From NCBI GenBank assembly GCA_024244645.1, contig JAAEOH010000118.1:1-64000 (forward strand): a stretch of DNA of 64,000 bases. The letters are read 5' to 3'. Below the pieces are notes generated by a model. It did no database searches. It was not told where the DNA came from and was given only the letters and a program-made list of their open reading frames with translations. The position numbers and the translations under genes are program-made. The stretch is from Hyphomicrobiales bacterium. Its GTDB lineage: Bacteria > Pseudomonadota > Alphaproteobacteria > Rhizobiales > Rhizobiaceae. Each line of letters starts with the position of its first letter. Positions within the stretch are counted from its first letter, which is position 1. Of the stretch, positions 28,444-37,852 are shown one piece after another.

Positions 28444-30573
28444 TCAACGGGTGCCGTGAGATCCGCCTGCCCCGGCCCGCTCCCGCGCCTGTTTCAAACG
28501 CGCGACGGCTTCGCGCATCTGCCGGATATCAGTGCGAATGCTCTCCGCTTCCTCATCAAAATCCTGATATTCAGGCGCGGTTTCCGGAGCGGCATCATCA
28601 ACCCAGCCGAGCTCTTCTTCCAGATCGGCATGCGGATAACGCGCGGTGTCGTCGAGGACAGGAATTTCGTCCGCTAGGCCGTCGTCGTTTGCAGGCTCCA
28701 ACGGAATGATCTCGGACACGACGTTGTCACCTTGAAGCCACGCTTTGACCGATGCGCCTTCATCATTGGCTTTCGATAAATCGTCGAACTCGGGTGCCGT
28801 CATTTCAACCGGACCAGGCCGAGAATTTACAGCATTTGAAAAACTGGTAGAAATGCTGCGGTAGGCACCAAGCAGAAGTGCGACCGCCAGACCAATGAAA
28901 AATCCAGCGAACATACCGGCGATCGCAATGATCTTGCGGGAGGGACCGATAGGCCTCAGAGCCGGCGTCGCTTCCGAAATGATCCGGATATTGCTGGTAT
29001 TGAGATTCTGCTGCTCGCGGGTCTCGCGCGCTCTTTTCAAAAACGATTCGTAAATCTCGGAGGTCGCATTGGCATCGCGTTCGAGCTCGCGCAACCGCAC
29101 CAGATCGCCGGACGTCGCGACCTGTTTGCTCTTGAGTATCGCAAGGTCCGCTGCCAGCTTCTGTTCCGACTGGATGATCCGCCGCAGTTCCGTCTGCGAT
29201 GCTTCAACGATGCGGCGCAGTTCGTTGCTGATCTCCGAACGCGCCGTCTTCAGCGCCTGCTCGGCGGCGATGCGCTGCGGATGGCGCGGACCCAGGCTGG
29301 TGCTGCGCGCATCGGATACACGTTTGGCGCTGGCATATGCGCCGCGCAGTTCGCTTACCGTCGATGATTGCAATATTTCGGGCGAGGTGCCGGACAGAAG
29401 CGAATCGATATCGAGCTTGCTTGCCGATTCCGCTTTCACCTGGATTTCCGCCTTCTGTGCCCTGAGCTGTGCCAGCTGCTGGTTGAGCCTGATGATCTGC
29501 TCGTCGCTGATAAGGCTGCCACCCGCATTGACCAGATCATTGTCAGCCTTGTACTGCTCCACGCGCCGCTCGGCGATCTCGACATCATGGCGAAGCTCAT
29601 CGAGCTGCCGCGTCAGAGCTGCGGTGGTGCGCTCAAACAACGCTGACTGTGATTTGCGCTGGTTGGCGATGTAGACATTGACGATGCGGTTGGCGATCAG
29701 CGCAGACTTCGCAGGATCTTCGGTTGCCACATCGACATAAACGATAAAGGTTTTGTCACCGCGAAAGACGTTGACCGCACGCGCCAGAGACTGAACGGCC
29801 ATAAATGTGCGGTTGCTCTCACCGCCTCCCTGACTGGAAAAAAGACCGCGGATAAAACCCGTGACGGTGCCAATACCGATGCCGCCGCCAACAGTGCCAT
29901 TGAACTCGGGATCCTCGTCAAGCTTCAAATCGGCCACCACGGCCTGAAGCACCGGGCTAGAATCGACAATCTGCACCTGGCTGTCGACCAGCGCCAAAAT
30001 GGCATCAGCCGAGTAGGATTGCGGGAGAAAATCGGTATCGGTCAGGCGCAATTCGCGCGGATCAAGAACAAACTGGCTTACGGACTCGTATTTGTGCGGA
30101 GTCGACAATGCCATCATCACGCCAAGCGCCGCACCGAGGATCGAGGTGAACACGACAAACAGCCGATAACGCCAGGCTGTGGAAATCATCACGACGGGGT
30201 CTATCAGCGCTCCACTTGTCGTGTTGCGTGGTGCGGGCTGCGGTTCGGCGACAGCATCGTCGAACGCATTCTCGCGCCGGTGCGCATAAGTCTCATTTGC
30301 GTCGTCTGCCGCCTGTGCCCGTGTTGGCCCCGTATCCGGGTCGTCACCATTGGCGGCGGGGGCCGTCTCTGCACGCATGCGGTTAAAGGCTTCAATCCTT
30401 GTGGCCCTGCGATCGCCAGTGGTCGCGGGGTCGTATTCAGTGAACCGGGCATCCTGTTGCAGCGCCTCAGCGGACTCGCCAAGGGGCTCGGCCGACGGCT
30501 TTGTACGGTCATCCGTGTAGTCGAGGAGTGACCTGCACCTTCCCCTGTTTTTGCTGGAATCCGGATCGAACAT
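28444..30573 (-). CDS. Wzz/GumC-type polysaccharide co-polymerase (no kinase domain)
   Basis: A 709-residue inner-membrane protein that sets chain length or aids export of a surface polysaccharide. A disordered cytoplasmic N-terminus (about 130 residues) is followed by a membrane segment (about 136-156), a Wzz-like periplasmic domain with long coiled coils (about 290-520: ALTRQLDELRHDVEIAERRVEQYKADN), and a second membrane segment (553-575). The PxxP-like region PALRPIGPSRK before it is the usual motif. The C-terminus ends in an acidic tail and lacks the BY-kinase Walker motifs of ExoP, so any kinase would be separate. It heads the polysaccharide locus and diverges from nothing nearby. Start ATG 30573 is assumed. 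Confidence 0.85.
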   Translation of the reverse strand: MFDPDSSKNRGRCRSLLDYTDDRTKPSAEPLGESAEALQQDARFTEYDPATTGDRRATRIEAFNRMRAETAPAANGDDPDTGPTRAQAADDANETYAHRRENAFDDAVAEPQPAPRNTTSGALIDPVVMISTAWRYRLFVVFTSILGAALGVMMALSTPHKYESVSQFVLDPRELRLTDTDFLPQSYSADAILALVDSQVQIVDSSPVLQAVVADLKLDEDPEFNGTVGGGIGIGTVTGFIRGLFSSQGGGESNRTFMAVQSLARAVNVFRGDKTFIVYVDVATEDPAKSALIANRIVNVYIANQRKSQSALFERTTAALTRQLDELRHDVEIAERRVEQYKADNDLVNAGGSLISDEQIIRLNQQLAQLRAQKAEIQVKAESASKLDIDSLLSGTSPEILQSSTVSELRGAYASAKRVSDARSTSLGPRHPQRIAAEQALKTARSEISNELRRIVEASQTELRRIIQSEQKLAADLAILKSKQVATSGDLVRLRELERDANATSEIYESFLKRARETREQQNLNTSNIRIISEATPALRPIGPSRKIIAIAGMFAGFFIGLAVALLLGAYRSISTSFSNAVNSRPGPVEMTAPEFDDLSKANDEGASVKAWLQGDNVVSEIIPLEPANDDGLADEIPVLDDTARYPHADLEEELGWVDDAAPETAPEYQDFDEEAESIRTDIRQMREAVARLKQARERAGAGGSHGTR

Positions 30574-30722
30574 AAAAACCTTCCGAACGCTGGCTGGATA
30601 AATGCCGGCCCCTGACTAACGCAACCTAAAGAATCATGGGAAATAATTGGTTAACGTTCATTGACGCAAAATCCACCTCCCATCCTCTCATATCCCGGCC
30701 CGAATTGTGGGAGAATTCCTGG

Positions 30723-31832
30723 TTAAACCGCCAGATAGCGCTGAATTACGTCATGCATCGGCTTTGGCTTCAACCGATCGTCAAACGGCAGCGGGCGGTT
30801 CTTTGCGCCTCTTCTGTGGGGCATGACATCAGCAATCCAAGAATAACGATCGCTCAGGCCCCAGGTGGATAGCGAACGGGGCAGATCCGCCGAAAAGGCG
30901 GCGTCGAGGAAATTGTCGACATGTTCAGCGGCCATTTCGTCGCGGACAGACGGGTTGATTGGCAGCTTCCAGTCGATCACATCCAGTTCGGTGATGCGGT
31001 AACCAACTCCCAGCGCTTTCAAGTCTTTGATAAACCGTCCAAATTCTTTATGGGCAATGGGAATTTCAGGATAAAGGTGTCCCTGGACCCCGATCGCGTC
31101 AATCCGCAGGTTCCTGTCCTGCAGCCGGCGAACAAGATCCAGCGTTGCCCTGCGGCGCGCATCGTAGCGAGCACCGCGAAATTCCAGATCGTAGTCGTTG
31201 ATTGCAAGTTCAGCCTCTGGTGCTGCTTCGGCGGCGGCGGCAAAGGCAGTGTCCACATGGGACGGTCCAAGCAGCCTCATCCACAGGCTGTCGCGCCACG
31301 GACCTTCGTTGACCGGATCATGGGCGACGACCTCGTTGACAACATCCCAGCTTGGCACCCTGCCGGCAAAGTGAGCCGCGACACTGCGCACATGGTCGAT
31401 CAGAGTCTGCCGTGCTCTGGCGGCCGTGTCGATTTCTTCAACCCAGGCAGGCAGCGCCGTATACCACACGAAGGTGTGGCCATAGGTGCCGCGACCATGC
31501 GTTTCTGCAAAGGAAACAATGCCTTCGGCGGGAAGGTAGTCGAATTCACCTGGCGCGCGTTGCAACAGACTCCACTTCAGCGAATTCATCGGAAAGATCA
31601 TATCGCAATGGTTGACGAACAAAGCCTTGTAGTCGGCATCGCTGATGAAGTGCTGATATTCAAGCGCCGCGCCGTAGGGTATGCGACGCTTGACCGGCGA
31701 AGCCTGGGCACCGCCGGGACGCGCCATGGCACCGGCCAGAACAGCCGCTCCGGCACCGGCCACAACAGAACGCCGTGTTAAGGAATTTGCGCTAGTTCTT
31801 TTGGCGGCGACAACCCCGTGATCTGCTGACAT
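30723..31832 (-). CDS. Tat-exported GH10 glycoside hydrolase
   Basis: A 369-residue enzyme of glycoside hydrolase family 10. The catalytic acid/base Glu is in DVVNEVV (about 162) and the nucleophile Glu in YRITELDVID (about 281). The N-terminus has a twin-arginine signal (LTRRSVVAGAGAAVLAGAM), so it is exported folded. GH10 usually cleaves beta-1,4-xylan. In a polysaccharide locus it more likely trims or depolymerises the host's own polymer, similar in role to glycanases near exo genes. ATG 31832 is chosen over the tracked 31880 because the Tat signal then starts 20 residues in. The ribosome site is weak. Confidence 0.88.
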   Translation of the reverse strand: MSADHGVVAAKRTSANSLTRRSVVAGAGAAVLAGAMARPGGAQASPVKRRIPYGAALEYQHFISDADYKALFVNHCDMIFPMNSLKWSLLQRAPGEFDYLPAEGIVSFAETHGRGTYGHTFVWYTALPAWVEEIDTAARARQTLIDHVRSVAAHFAGRVPSWDVVNEVVAHDPVNEGPWRDSLWMRLLGPSHVDTAFAAAAEAAPEAELAINDYDLEFRGARYDARRRATLDLVRRLQDRNLRIDAIGVQGHLYPEIPIAHKEFGRFIKDLKALGVGYRITELDVIDWKLPINPSVRDEMAAEHVDNFLDAAFSADLPRSLSTWGLSDRYSWIADVMPHRRGAKNRPLPFDDRLKPKPMHDVIQRYLAV

Positions 31833-31873
31833 GTCTACGCACTTCACCCAATTATGATATCCGGTGGACAAGA

Positions 31874-33139
31874 GTGCCACAAAACTGGCTAGAATTTGTT
31901 AAGCGCAACATAGGTATTTTAAGAGGCTACATCTGGGCGCTCAGCGGTTCTGCCGGCCGCCTCGTCATTTCGCTTGCCTATTTCATCGCCATCGCAAATA
32001 CGCTGTCGATCGCCGAATTCGGCATATTCGCGACAACATCCGCGATGGGGGTCGTGCTGTCGCGGATTGCGGCACTGGGTTTTTCATCGCCGCTATACCG
32101 TGCGGCAACCGTCAAGCCGCGGCTGATCGGCGCCTACTCAGTCGGCTATATTCTTGCTCTTGTCATTTCCGTGCCGCTTGTCGTGGTGGCGGCGACAATC
32201 GCTTATTTTCTGGTATTTTCAGCCGATATTACGCCCGTTACATTTGGCGTTATCATCGTATCTGAGACGCTGTTCTGGCGGTCTGCGGAGATCGTCATGA
32301 TTGTCTGCAACGGCATGGGCCGGTTTGGGCGCGCCGCGATGCTGGTTGTCATCGGATTCGCCGCGCGCGCGAGCGCCGCTCTGCTGTTTACCCTTCTCGA
32401 TAATCCAAGCCTCGCGATCTGGGCATGGTACTACTTCGCTGCCAACGCGATTGTGATGGTTGTCGCACTCGGTGTGTTCTATCCCAGATACAGCCTGCGC
32501 TGGTCGCCGGCGCTTTATATGAGGCGGTGGCGCGATTCCATCTCCGTCGCCGGCGCCGAAATCCTGTTTTACCTGCAATCCGAACTCGACAAGCTGCTGG
32601 TCCTGAGTATCGGCGGGCCTGTCACAGCCGGTCTCTATGCCATTATCATGCGGCTGGTCGACCTCACGGCACTGCCCGTACGCACCTTCAACATGATGCT
32701 GGTGCAGGCGATCATGCGCTCGCGCGACACGGTCGCCTCGCTTAATACCCGCATCATGATCGAGGCCGGTGTCGCACTGACGTCGACGGCGGCGCTGCTG
32801 TTCTTTGCCGTCTTCCTGACAATCTATCCAGAAGCGCTCGGCAAGAATGTCGCTGAAGCCGCACCGCTGCTCATCCTGGTCGTGGCGGTGCCGGCATTGC
32901 GCAATCTCATTGAATACCAGTCGGAGCTGCTATACGCGACCGGCTGTACCTTCATCCGTACCATCAATCTGACGCTCATCGGGCTCGCCAAAGCGGCGAT
33001 GCTTTCAGCTCTGCTTGTGACCTACAGCCATGTCAGTGACTGGGCTCCGCTGTTGAACGGGGTCTTCCTGCTGCTTTATCTGCTCTCGGCAGCACTAACC
33101 TATCCGGCACTGCGCAAATCCGCCGAACGGGTGATCTAG
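31874..33139 (+). CDS. Polysaccharide flippase (Wzx/ExoT-like)
   Basis: A 421-residue inner-membrane protein with about 12 hydrophobic segments in the pattern of oligosaccharide flippases (ISLAYFIAIANTLSIAEFGIFATTSAMGVV at the start). Such proteins move lipid-linked repeat units across the membrane. The start is GTG 31874, preceded by GGTGG. It diverges from the GH10 gene. The polymerase (Wzy) and initiating glycosyltransferase are not in the window, so the locus continues or is split. Confidence 0.8.
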   Translation: MPQNWLEFVKRNIGILRGYIWALSGSAGRLVISLAYFIAIANTLSIAEFGIFATTSAMGVVLSRIAALGFSSPLYRAATVKPRLIGAYSVGYILALVISVPLVVVAATIAYFLVFSADITPVTFGVIIVSETLFWRSAEIVMIVCNGMGRFGRAAMLVVIGFAARASAALLFTLLDNPSLAIWAWYYFAANAIVMVVALGVFYPRYSLRWSPALYMRRWRDSISVAGAEILFYLQSELDKLLVLSIGGPVTAGLYAIIMRLVDLTALPVRTFNMMLVQAIMRSRDTVASLNTRIMIEAGVALTSTAALLFFAVFLTIYPEALGKNVAEAAPLLILVVAVPALRNLIEYQSELLYATGCTFIRTINLTLIGLAKAAMLSALLVTYSHVSDWAPLLNGVFLLLYLLSAALTYPALRKSAERVI

Positions 33140-33160
33140 GTTCATCCAAGTTCGATGAAC
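33140..33160. terminator. Small hairpin between convergent flippase and DUF6492-type genes
   Basis: GTTCATC/GATGAAC, 7-bp stem with a 7-base loop, in the 21 bases between two convergent stop codons. No T run, so the terminator function is weak. Confidence 0.3.
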
Positions 33161-34051
33161 TCAAGGCAGCACAATTTCGCGAATGTCCCCCAGCTCGAAG
33201 CCGATAAAGGACTGGATGCCGATGCCGATCTGGTGCGGTTCAAGCTGCTGGATAAATGAACGAAGGTCCGGCTGATAGCCCGGACCGCTCGCAAACCACA
33301 TGACATGGCATAGCGCGTCAGCGCTGTGGACGTGCCCTGCGCCATTCAGGCAATTGTCGACAAACCGGCCGTAGAGCGTGCATTCGGATATGGCACGGTT
33401 GCCGGCAACAGTGCGCATCCAGTTGGTGCCAGAAACGTCTTCGATTCGATCAAGCAAGGCGGCGAGAGTGTCGGTGCGCCAGCCGATCAATGTGTTGATA
33501 TAGTCATGATATGGCGGTGAACCAGACCTTTCCGGCTGACCCAGCAGCCTGTCGGCTCTTTTCACCCAACTCCGATGGTCCACCCTTTCGACCGGCATTG
33601 CATTGTCGCGACGATAGAGCCTGAGCAGGTCCCGCTCCCAAAGATCCGCCGGATCAAAGTCACGCAATAGGGCGACATCGGAATCAGCTGAAAAAATCGT
33701 GTCCTCTTCAAGCAACCGCCCCATACCGAGCCGGCGCAGTTGCTGAACGTGCCAGCCTCTCAGCGGTGCGGCACGCGGTCCCAACCAGATGCGGCGGCGG
33801 CCAAATGTCAGGGGATCGGGAAACGGACGCAGCCAGTCCGGCAGTATCTCGCGCTCGTCGACAATATGGCGGCGCGTGTCCTGCAACGTTTTGAACCGGG
33901 CGACATCACGCTGCTCAACCAGGATATAGTGGTTCCAGCTGCCCTTGAGCCGCGCGTCCATACTGTCGCACAACAACCGGCATCGTTCAAAGTCCGCCGC
34001 ATAGGATGCCGTAACCACGGCTGTGCGCATCTTGTTTTTCGAGTAGCCCAT
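33161..34051 (-). CDS. DUF6492-like glycosyltransferase-fold protein
   Basis: A 296-residue protein with a glycosyltransferase-A-like start (TAVVTASYAADFERCRLLCDSMD) and the acidic pair FSADSDVALLRDFD, which resembles a DxD metal site. It has no signal peptide. I believe this is the DUF6492 group, often found in surface-polysaccharide loci, but substrate and activity are unknown. It is 10 bases downstream of the GT26 gene on the same strand and so in one operon with it. ATG 34051 follows GGCTTTGA; M8 (34030) is a possible later start. Confidence 0.7.
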   Translation of the reverse strand: MGYSKNKMRTAVVTASYAADFERCRLLCDSMDARLKGSWNHYILVEQRDVARFKTLQDTRRHIVDEREILPDWLRPFPDPLTFGRRRIWLGPRAAPLRGWHVQQLRRLGMGRLLEEDTIFSADSDVALLRDFDPADLWERDLLRLYRRDNAMPVERVDHRSWVKRADRLLGQPERSGSPPYHDYINTLIGWRTDTLAALLDRIEDVSGTNWMRTVAGNRAISECTLYGRFVDNCLNGAGHVHSADALCHVMWFASGPGYQPDLRSFIQQLEPHQIGIGIQSFIGFELGDIREIVLP

Positions 34052-34061
34052 TCAAAGCCTG

Positions 34062-34844
34062 TCAGGCGGCGGCCGGTCTTGCGCGAGAATATTTGTACCG
34101 CAGCACGCGCAGCAGAAATAGCGGGTTGCCGAGTATGTAGCGTCGCCAAAGGCGGCGCGGTTCCCAAAATAGCCTGAAAACCCATTCGCTGCGCAGTTTT
34201 CTGATGAAACTCGGCGCGCGCGGCACCGATTCTGAAACAAAATCGAAAAGCGCTCCGACGCTAATGACGACTTTGCCGTGCTCTTTGCCGATATTGTGTT
34301 CTATCCACAATTCCTGCAGCGGGCTTCCCATGGCCACCAAAACGATATCGGGTTTCAGTGCCGCCAGTTTTTCAAGAACGGTGCCGCAATTGTTCTTTTC
34401 GAAGTAACCGTCCGAAACAGCGACGAATTCATGCCACGGCGTCTGTTGCTGGAACATGCTGGTCGCCTTGGACAAAACCTTATGCTGTGCACCGATCAAC
34501 GCCACCCGTCTCGGTTTGACCAGGTAGGTCAGCAGAGCAGGCACAAAATCAGTGCCGTTGAGATTGGCAGGAAATGGCGTCCCGTAAAGCGCTCTTGCCG
34601 CGAGATCCACACCGAAACCGTCCGGCAGAACCGTGCAGCGTTCCAGCGCCGCATGGTATTGCTGATTTGTCATCGCCATATTGGCGTTGTGGGCGTTAAG
34701 GAATGCAAGGATGGTCTGTTGGTCGGACGACAGTGCCTGCCTGATGCCGTCAAATGCCTGCGACCAGCCAAGCCAGGCCACGTCAATGTCAAGGATTTCC
34801 CGACCCGCCGGTTTGGACTCTGTATTAACCAAGGTCTGCTGCAT
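34062..34844 (-). CDS. WecG/TagA/CpsF-family (GT26) glycosyltransferase
   Basis: A 260-residue cytoplasmic enzyme. Conserved GT26 elements are LAFLNAHNANMAMTNQQY, LPDGFGVDLAARALYG, the RVALIGAQ loop, and IVLVAMGSPLQELWIEHN near residue 185. The family adds ManNAcA, ManNAc or related sugars to lipid-linked precursors. It lies in the polysaccharide locus, upstream of the DUF6492-type gene in the same operon. A palindrome CCTTGAATATTCAAGG lies 61-76 bases before ATG 34844. Confidence 0.88.
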   Translation of the reverse strand: MQQTLVNTESKPAGREILDIDVAWLGWSQAFDGIRQALSSDQQTILAFLNAHNANMAMTNQQYHAALERCTVLPDGFGVDLAARALYGTPFPANLNGTDFVPALLTYLVKPRRVALIGAQHKVLSKATSMFQQQTPWHEFVAVSDGYFEKNNCGTVLEKLAALKPDIVLVAMGSPLQELWIEHNIGKEHGKVVISVGALFDFVSESVPRAPSFIRKLRSEWVFRLFWEPRRLWRRYILGNPLFLLRVLRYKYSRARPAAA

Positions 34845-34904
34845 CTGCTTCTCTGTCAGTTGCGACGGGCGGAACCGTTTGCCAGCTCAATCTGTCACAC
34901 AACT

Positions 34905-34920
34905 CCTTGAATATTCAAGG
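34905..34920. promoter_or_regulatory. Palindrome CCTTGAATATTCAAGG
   Basis: Perfect 16-bp palindrome in the promoter region of the GT26 gene. A second GAATATTC overlaps right after it. A 7-bp hairpin CTATCTT/AAGATAG (34982-35000) downstream of the GT4 gene could end that transcript. The binding protein is unknown. Confidence 0.45.
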
Positions 34921-35052
34921 AATATTCGTACTAAATTCAGCTGAACGGTAGACATTGGTTAATCTGCTATACAGCCGAATTCTATCTTCAATCAAGATAG
35001 TCGGTCTGTTGACGCAATCCCATAGTTTCAGGCCGATACGGGAACTATTTTG

Positions 35053-36219
35053 TCAAATTGCGTTAACGCCCCTGCCGACGGCATCCAGCAGCATCTTCTT
35101 TTGACGGGCGTGAAACAGGCACCCATCCATTTCCGTGCTCTTGCCGCGTGCCGCGTCCTGGAGCTTCTCGACAAGTGCTCTCGCAAATGCGTCAGGATCA
35201 TCGGTTACCGTGCAATTTGGCGGCACTTGCCCGATGCCGCGCACCGCGATATTCGTGGCAACACAAGGCAAACCGGCCTCAAAAGCTTCAATTGCCTTGA
35301 GCTGCACGCCGGTCCCGGCCGTACTTGCCAACGGCACCACGGAGCAGGAGCGAAGAAACGCTCCCGCATCGGCAACGCGTCCCAAAAACCTGACCCCCGG
35401 GTGGTCGTTGTACGTGGGCAAACCAGCAAGGTCGCCGGCTATGGCGATACTTGTCTCGGGCGGCAATTTGCCGGCGATCTGCGTCAAAAACCATTCAAGC
35501 CCAATCCGGTTCGGTCGCCAGCTCCAGCTGCCGATCAATCCAATATCATAGCGAATGTTCCGATCACGCGGCAGCGGATCCGGTGCAGCCATCGTGGTGA
35601 CGAGCGGCAGGGTGGAAGAACGGCTGTCATCGTCGCCAGCCAGTGTTTTCCTGTCATCCTCGGATAGCGTCCAAACGAATCTGGATTGGCGACAGAGCGT
35701 CTCTTCAAGCCGCGCAATCAAACGCGCTTCGCGAGCAAACAGGAACCGTTCAAAAGCACCGGTGCTGTTGCCGGCATTTTCAGCTGCAGACCGCGCTTCG
35801 ACATTGTGTGCGACAAAGATCGTCGGGTATTCGCCGATTTCCCTGATGAATGCGCCCGGCAGTTGCACGGAGTTGAGAACCAACCCGTCAAAGGGCGCCA
35901 GGTCTGCCAGCCCGGCAAGAAATGCTTGTGTCCCACAAGCCAGCATTTTGGCTGACGAAAAGGTTGTTCGGTGTGTCAGTGCGGTCGCCAGCCAGCGCAA
36001 TTTGGTGGTTGTTGCCACTCTGGATGTGGTGATTTCCTGTTCTCCGAGAACGACGCAACCATCAGCCTCGGCGAGTTCCGCACCAGGCGATTTGTAGCCA
36101 AGCATGGAGACCTTGATACCGCGCTCGCGCAACGCATCCAGAATGACGCGATTTGCAATGTCAAAACCCGATGCCGGGTTTGCGACAGGCAGCAGTGACG
36201 AGACGAATACCAGATGCAT
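35053..36219 (-). CDS. GT4-type glycosyltransferase
   Basis: A 388-residue cytoplasmic glycosyltransferase of GT-B fold. The N-terminal domain starts MHLVFVSSLLPVANPASGFDIANRVILDALRERG. The C-terminal donor domain has IGSWSWRPNRIGLEWFL, PGVRFLGRVADAGAFLRSC and the PLASTAGTGVQLKAIEAFEAGLPCVAT motif with the nucleotide-sugar-binding Glu. ATG 36219 is preferred, with GGAAAG upstream, and ATG 36234 is also possible. It is in the polysaccharide locus, on the minus strand. The substrate is unknown. Confidence 0.82.
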   Translation of the reverse strand: MHLVFVSSLLPVANPASGFDIANRVILDALRERGIKVSMLGYKSPGAELAEADGCVVLGEQEITTSRVATTTKLRWLATALTHRTTFSSAKMLACGTQAFLAGLADLAPFDGLVLNSVQLPGAFIREIGEYPTIFVAHNVEARSAAENAGNSTGAFERFLFAREARLIARLEETLCRQSRFVWTLSEDDRKTLAGDDDSRSSTLPLVTTMAAPDPLPRDRNIRYDIGLIGSWSWRPNRIGLEWFLTQIAGKLPPETSIAIAGDLAGLPTYNDHPGVRFLGRVADAGAFLRSCSVVPLASTAGTGVQLKAIEAFEAGLPCVATNIAVRGIGQVPPNCTVTDDPDAFARALVEKLQDAARGKSTEMDGCLFHARQKKMLLDAVGRGVNAI

Positions 36220-36286
36220 TTGGCTTCTTTCCATGCGCTCCAAAGCTCAGTCAGACCCGGCGCAAAAGATAGGCCAAAAAGATGAA

Positions 36287-36321
36287 CGCCCGGTATTCAG
36301 CTTGTTTGTGAATACCGGGCG
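36287..36321 (-). terminator. Terminator-like hairpin after the NCS2 permease gene
   Basis: Perfect 13-bp stem CGCCCGGTATTCA/TGAATACCGGGCG with a 9-base loop. On the minus strand a weak T-rich stretch (TTCATCTTTTTGG) follows. It lies about 90 bases past the permease stop. Confidence 0.7.
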
Positions 36322-36409
36322 AAAGCGCAATGTGACGACTGCGGTCCAAAATACCGTGGCCGAGATTGCGAAAGCCCCGGCGGTACCGGAGCTCTCGCTG
36401 CTGTTTCGG

Positions 36410-37852
36410 TCAGCTGTCCTCAGGGGCCGGAATCGACCCGGTGGAATGGCCGGACATGCCGCCGGATACCTCCTCGACCGATTCGTCAGCCAGTTCCTCA
36501 GGCAGGACAAGGTTCAGCACGATGGCGATCAGTGCCGCCGGCAACAGACCCGAAGTCAGCAAGATGCGCACTGTGTCGTGTGTGTACTGTACCGCTTTGG
36601 GTTCAAGCTGCAGACCGAGGCCAATCGACAGGGCTATGGCAAAGATGACCATGTTGCGCCGGTTCCAATGGACATCCGACAACATCGACATGCCGGCGGC
36701 CACCACCATGCCGAACATGACGATAACGCCGCCTCCCAGCACCTCGATCGGCACCGTGCGGATGACCGCCCCGACCTTGGGGATGAGCCCGCAGATGATC
36801 AGGAAGATGGCACCGAAAGTGACGACATGGCGGCTCATGACGCCGGTCATGGCAATCAGCCCGACATTCTGGCTGAATGACGTATTGGGCAGACCGCCGA
36901 AAATGCCGGCGACTGCGGTTCCAACACCATCCGCATAAGTCGCACCGCGGATTTCATGGTCGGTTGCTTCGCGTCCGGCACCACCCTTGGTGATCCCGGA
37001 AACGTCGCCGACGGTTTCCACCGCAGACACAAAGGCCATCAGGCAGAACCCGATCACCGCGGCAATGGAAAACTCGAAGCCGTATTTTAACGGCTGCGGC
37101 AAGGCAAATGCGGCCGCATTGTTCCAGCTTCCGGCGATGGCGTCGAAAGAAAGTATGCCCACCAGGAGTGCGTAGACATATCCGACAATAATCCCCAGAA
37201 GCACCGCTGAAATGGAAAGCATGCCGCGGGCGAAGAATTTAAGTCCCAGCGTCACAATGATCACCAACAACGCTGCCGACCAGTTCAAAAGGCTGCCATA
37301 TTCGGGCTGATCGATGGCGGGTACACCGCCAACCGCGTATTGGATACCGACTTTCACCAGGGCAAGGCCGATCATCATCACCACGAGCCCGGTGACAAGT
37401 GGCGGCAATGCAAAACGGATCTTGCCGATGAACGTTCCCAGTATCGCATGGAAAACGCCGCCGATGATCACACCGCCAAACAGGGCGGCCAGACCATCGA
37501 CGCCCTTTCCGGCGACAATCGGGATCATGATGGGCAGAAAGGCAAAGCTCGTCCCCTGCACAATCGGCAATGCTGCGCCGATCGGTCCGATGGTGATTGT
37601 CTGCAGAAGCGTGGCGACGCCCGCGAACAGCATCGACATCTGGATCAGATAAAGCAGTTGCGGAAAGTCCGGCGAATTCGATCCGAAACCGAATCCGGCA
37701 GCACCGGCCACGATGATCGCCGGCGTCACGTTGGAGACGAACATCGCAAGAACGTGCTGTATGCCCAGCGGGATCGCCTTGTGTAGCGATGGTGTGTAAT
37801 TCGGATCTCTAAGTTGGTCGGGTGTTCCTAACCCGGTATCTGCATCTGCCAT
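36410..37852 (-). CDS. NCS2-family uracil/xanthine permease
   Basis: A 480-residue inner-membrane nucleobase/H+ or Na+ symporter with about 12-14 hydrophobic segments. NCS2 signatures include LGIQHVLAMFVSNVTPAIIVAGA near the N-terminus, IVQGTSFAFLPIMIPI, and QNVGLIAMTGVMSRHVV near residue 320, which carries the Q/N substrate motif. The UraA versus XanQ type cannot be decided by eye. I trimmed the start to ATG 37852, which has GGGAGGAG before it; the tracked ORF is 37 residues longer. It seems unrelated to the polysaccharide genes around it. Confidence 0.92.
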   Translation of the reverse strand: MADADTGLGTPDQLRDPNYTPSLHKAIPLGIQHVLAMFVSNVTPAIIVAGAAGFGFGSNSPDFPQLLYLIQMSMLFAGVATLLQTITIGPIGAALPIVQGTSFAFLPIMIPIVAGKGVDGLAALFGGVIIGGVFHAILGTFIGKIRFALPPLVTGLVVMMIGLALVKVGIQYAVGGVPAIDQPEYGSLLNWSAALLVIIVTLGLKFFARGMLSISAVLLGIIVGYVYALLVGILSFDAIAGSWNNAAAFALPQPLKYGFEFSIAAVIGFCLMAFVSAVETVGDVSGITKGGAGREATDHEIRGATYADGVGTAVAGIFGGLPNTSFSQNVGLIAMTGVMSRHVVTFGAIFLIICGLIPKVGAVIRTVPIEVLGGGVIVMFGMVVAAGMSMLSDVHWNRRNMVIFAIALSIGLGLQLEPKAVQYTHDTVRILLTSGLLPAALIAIVLNLVLPEELADESVEEVSGGMSGHSTGSIPAPEDS

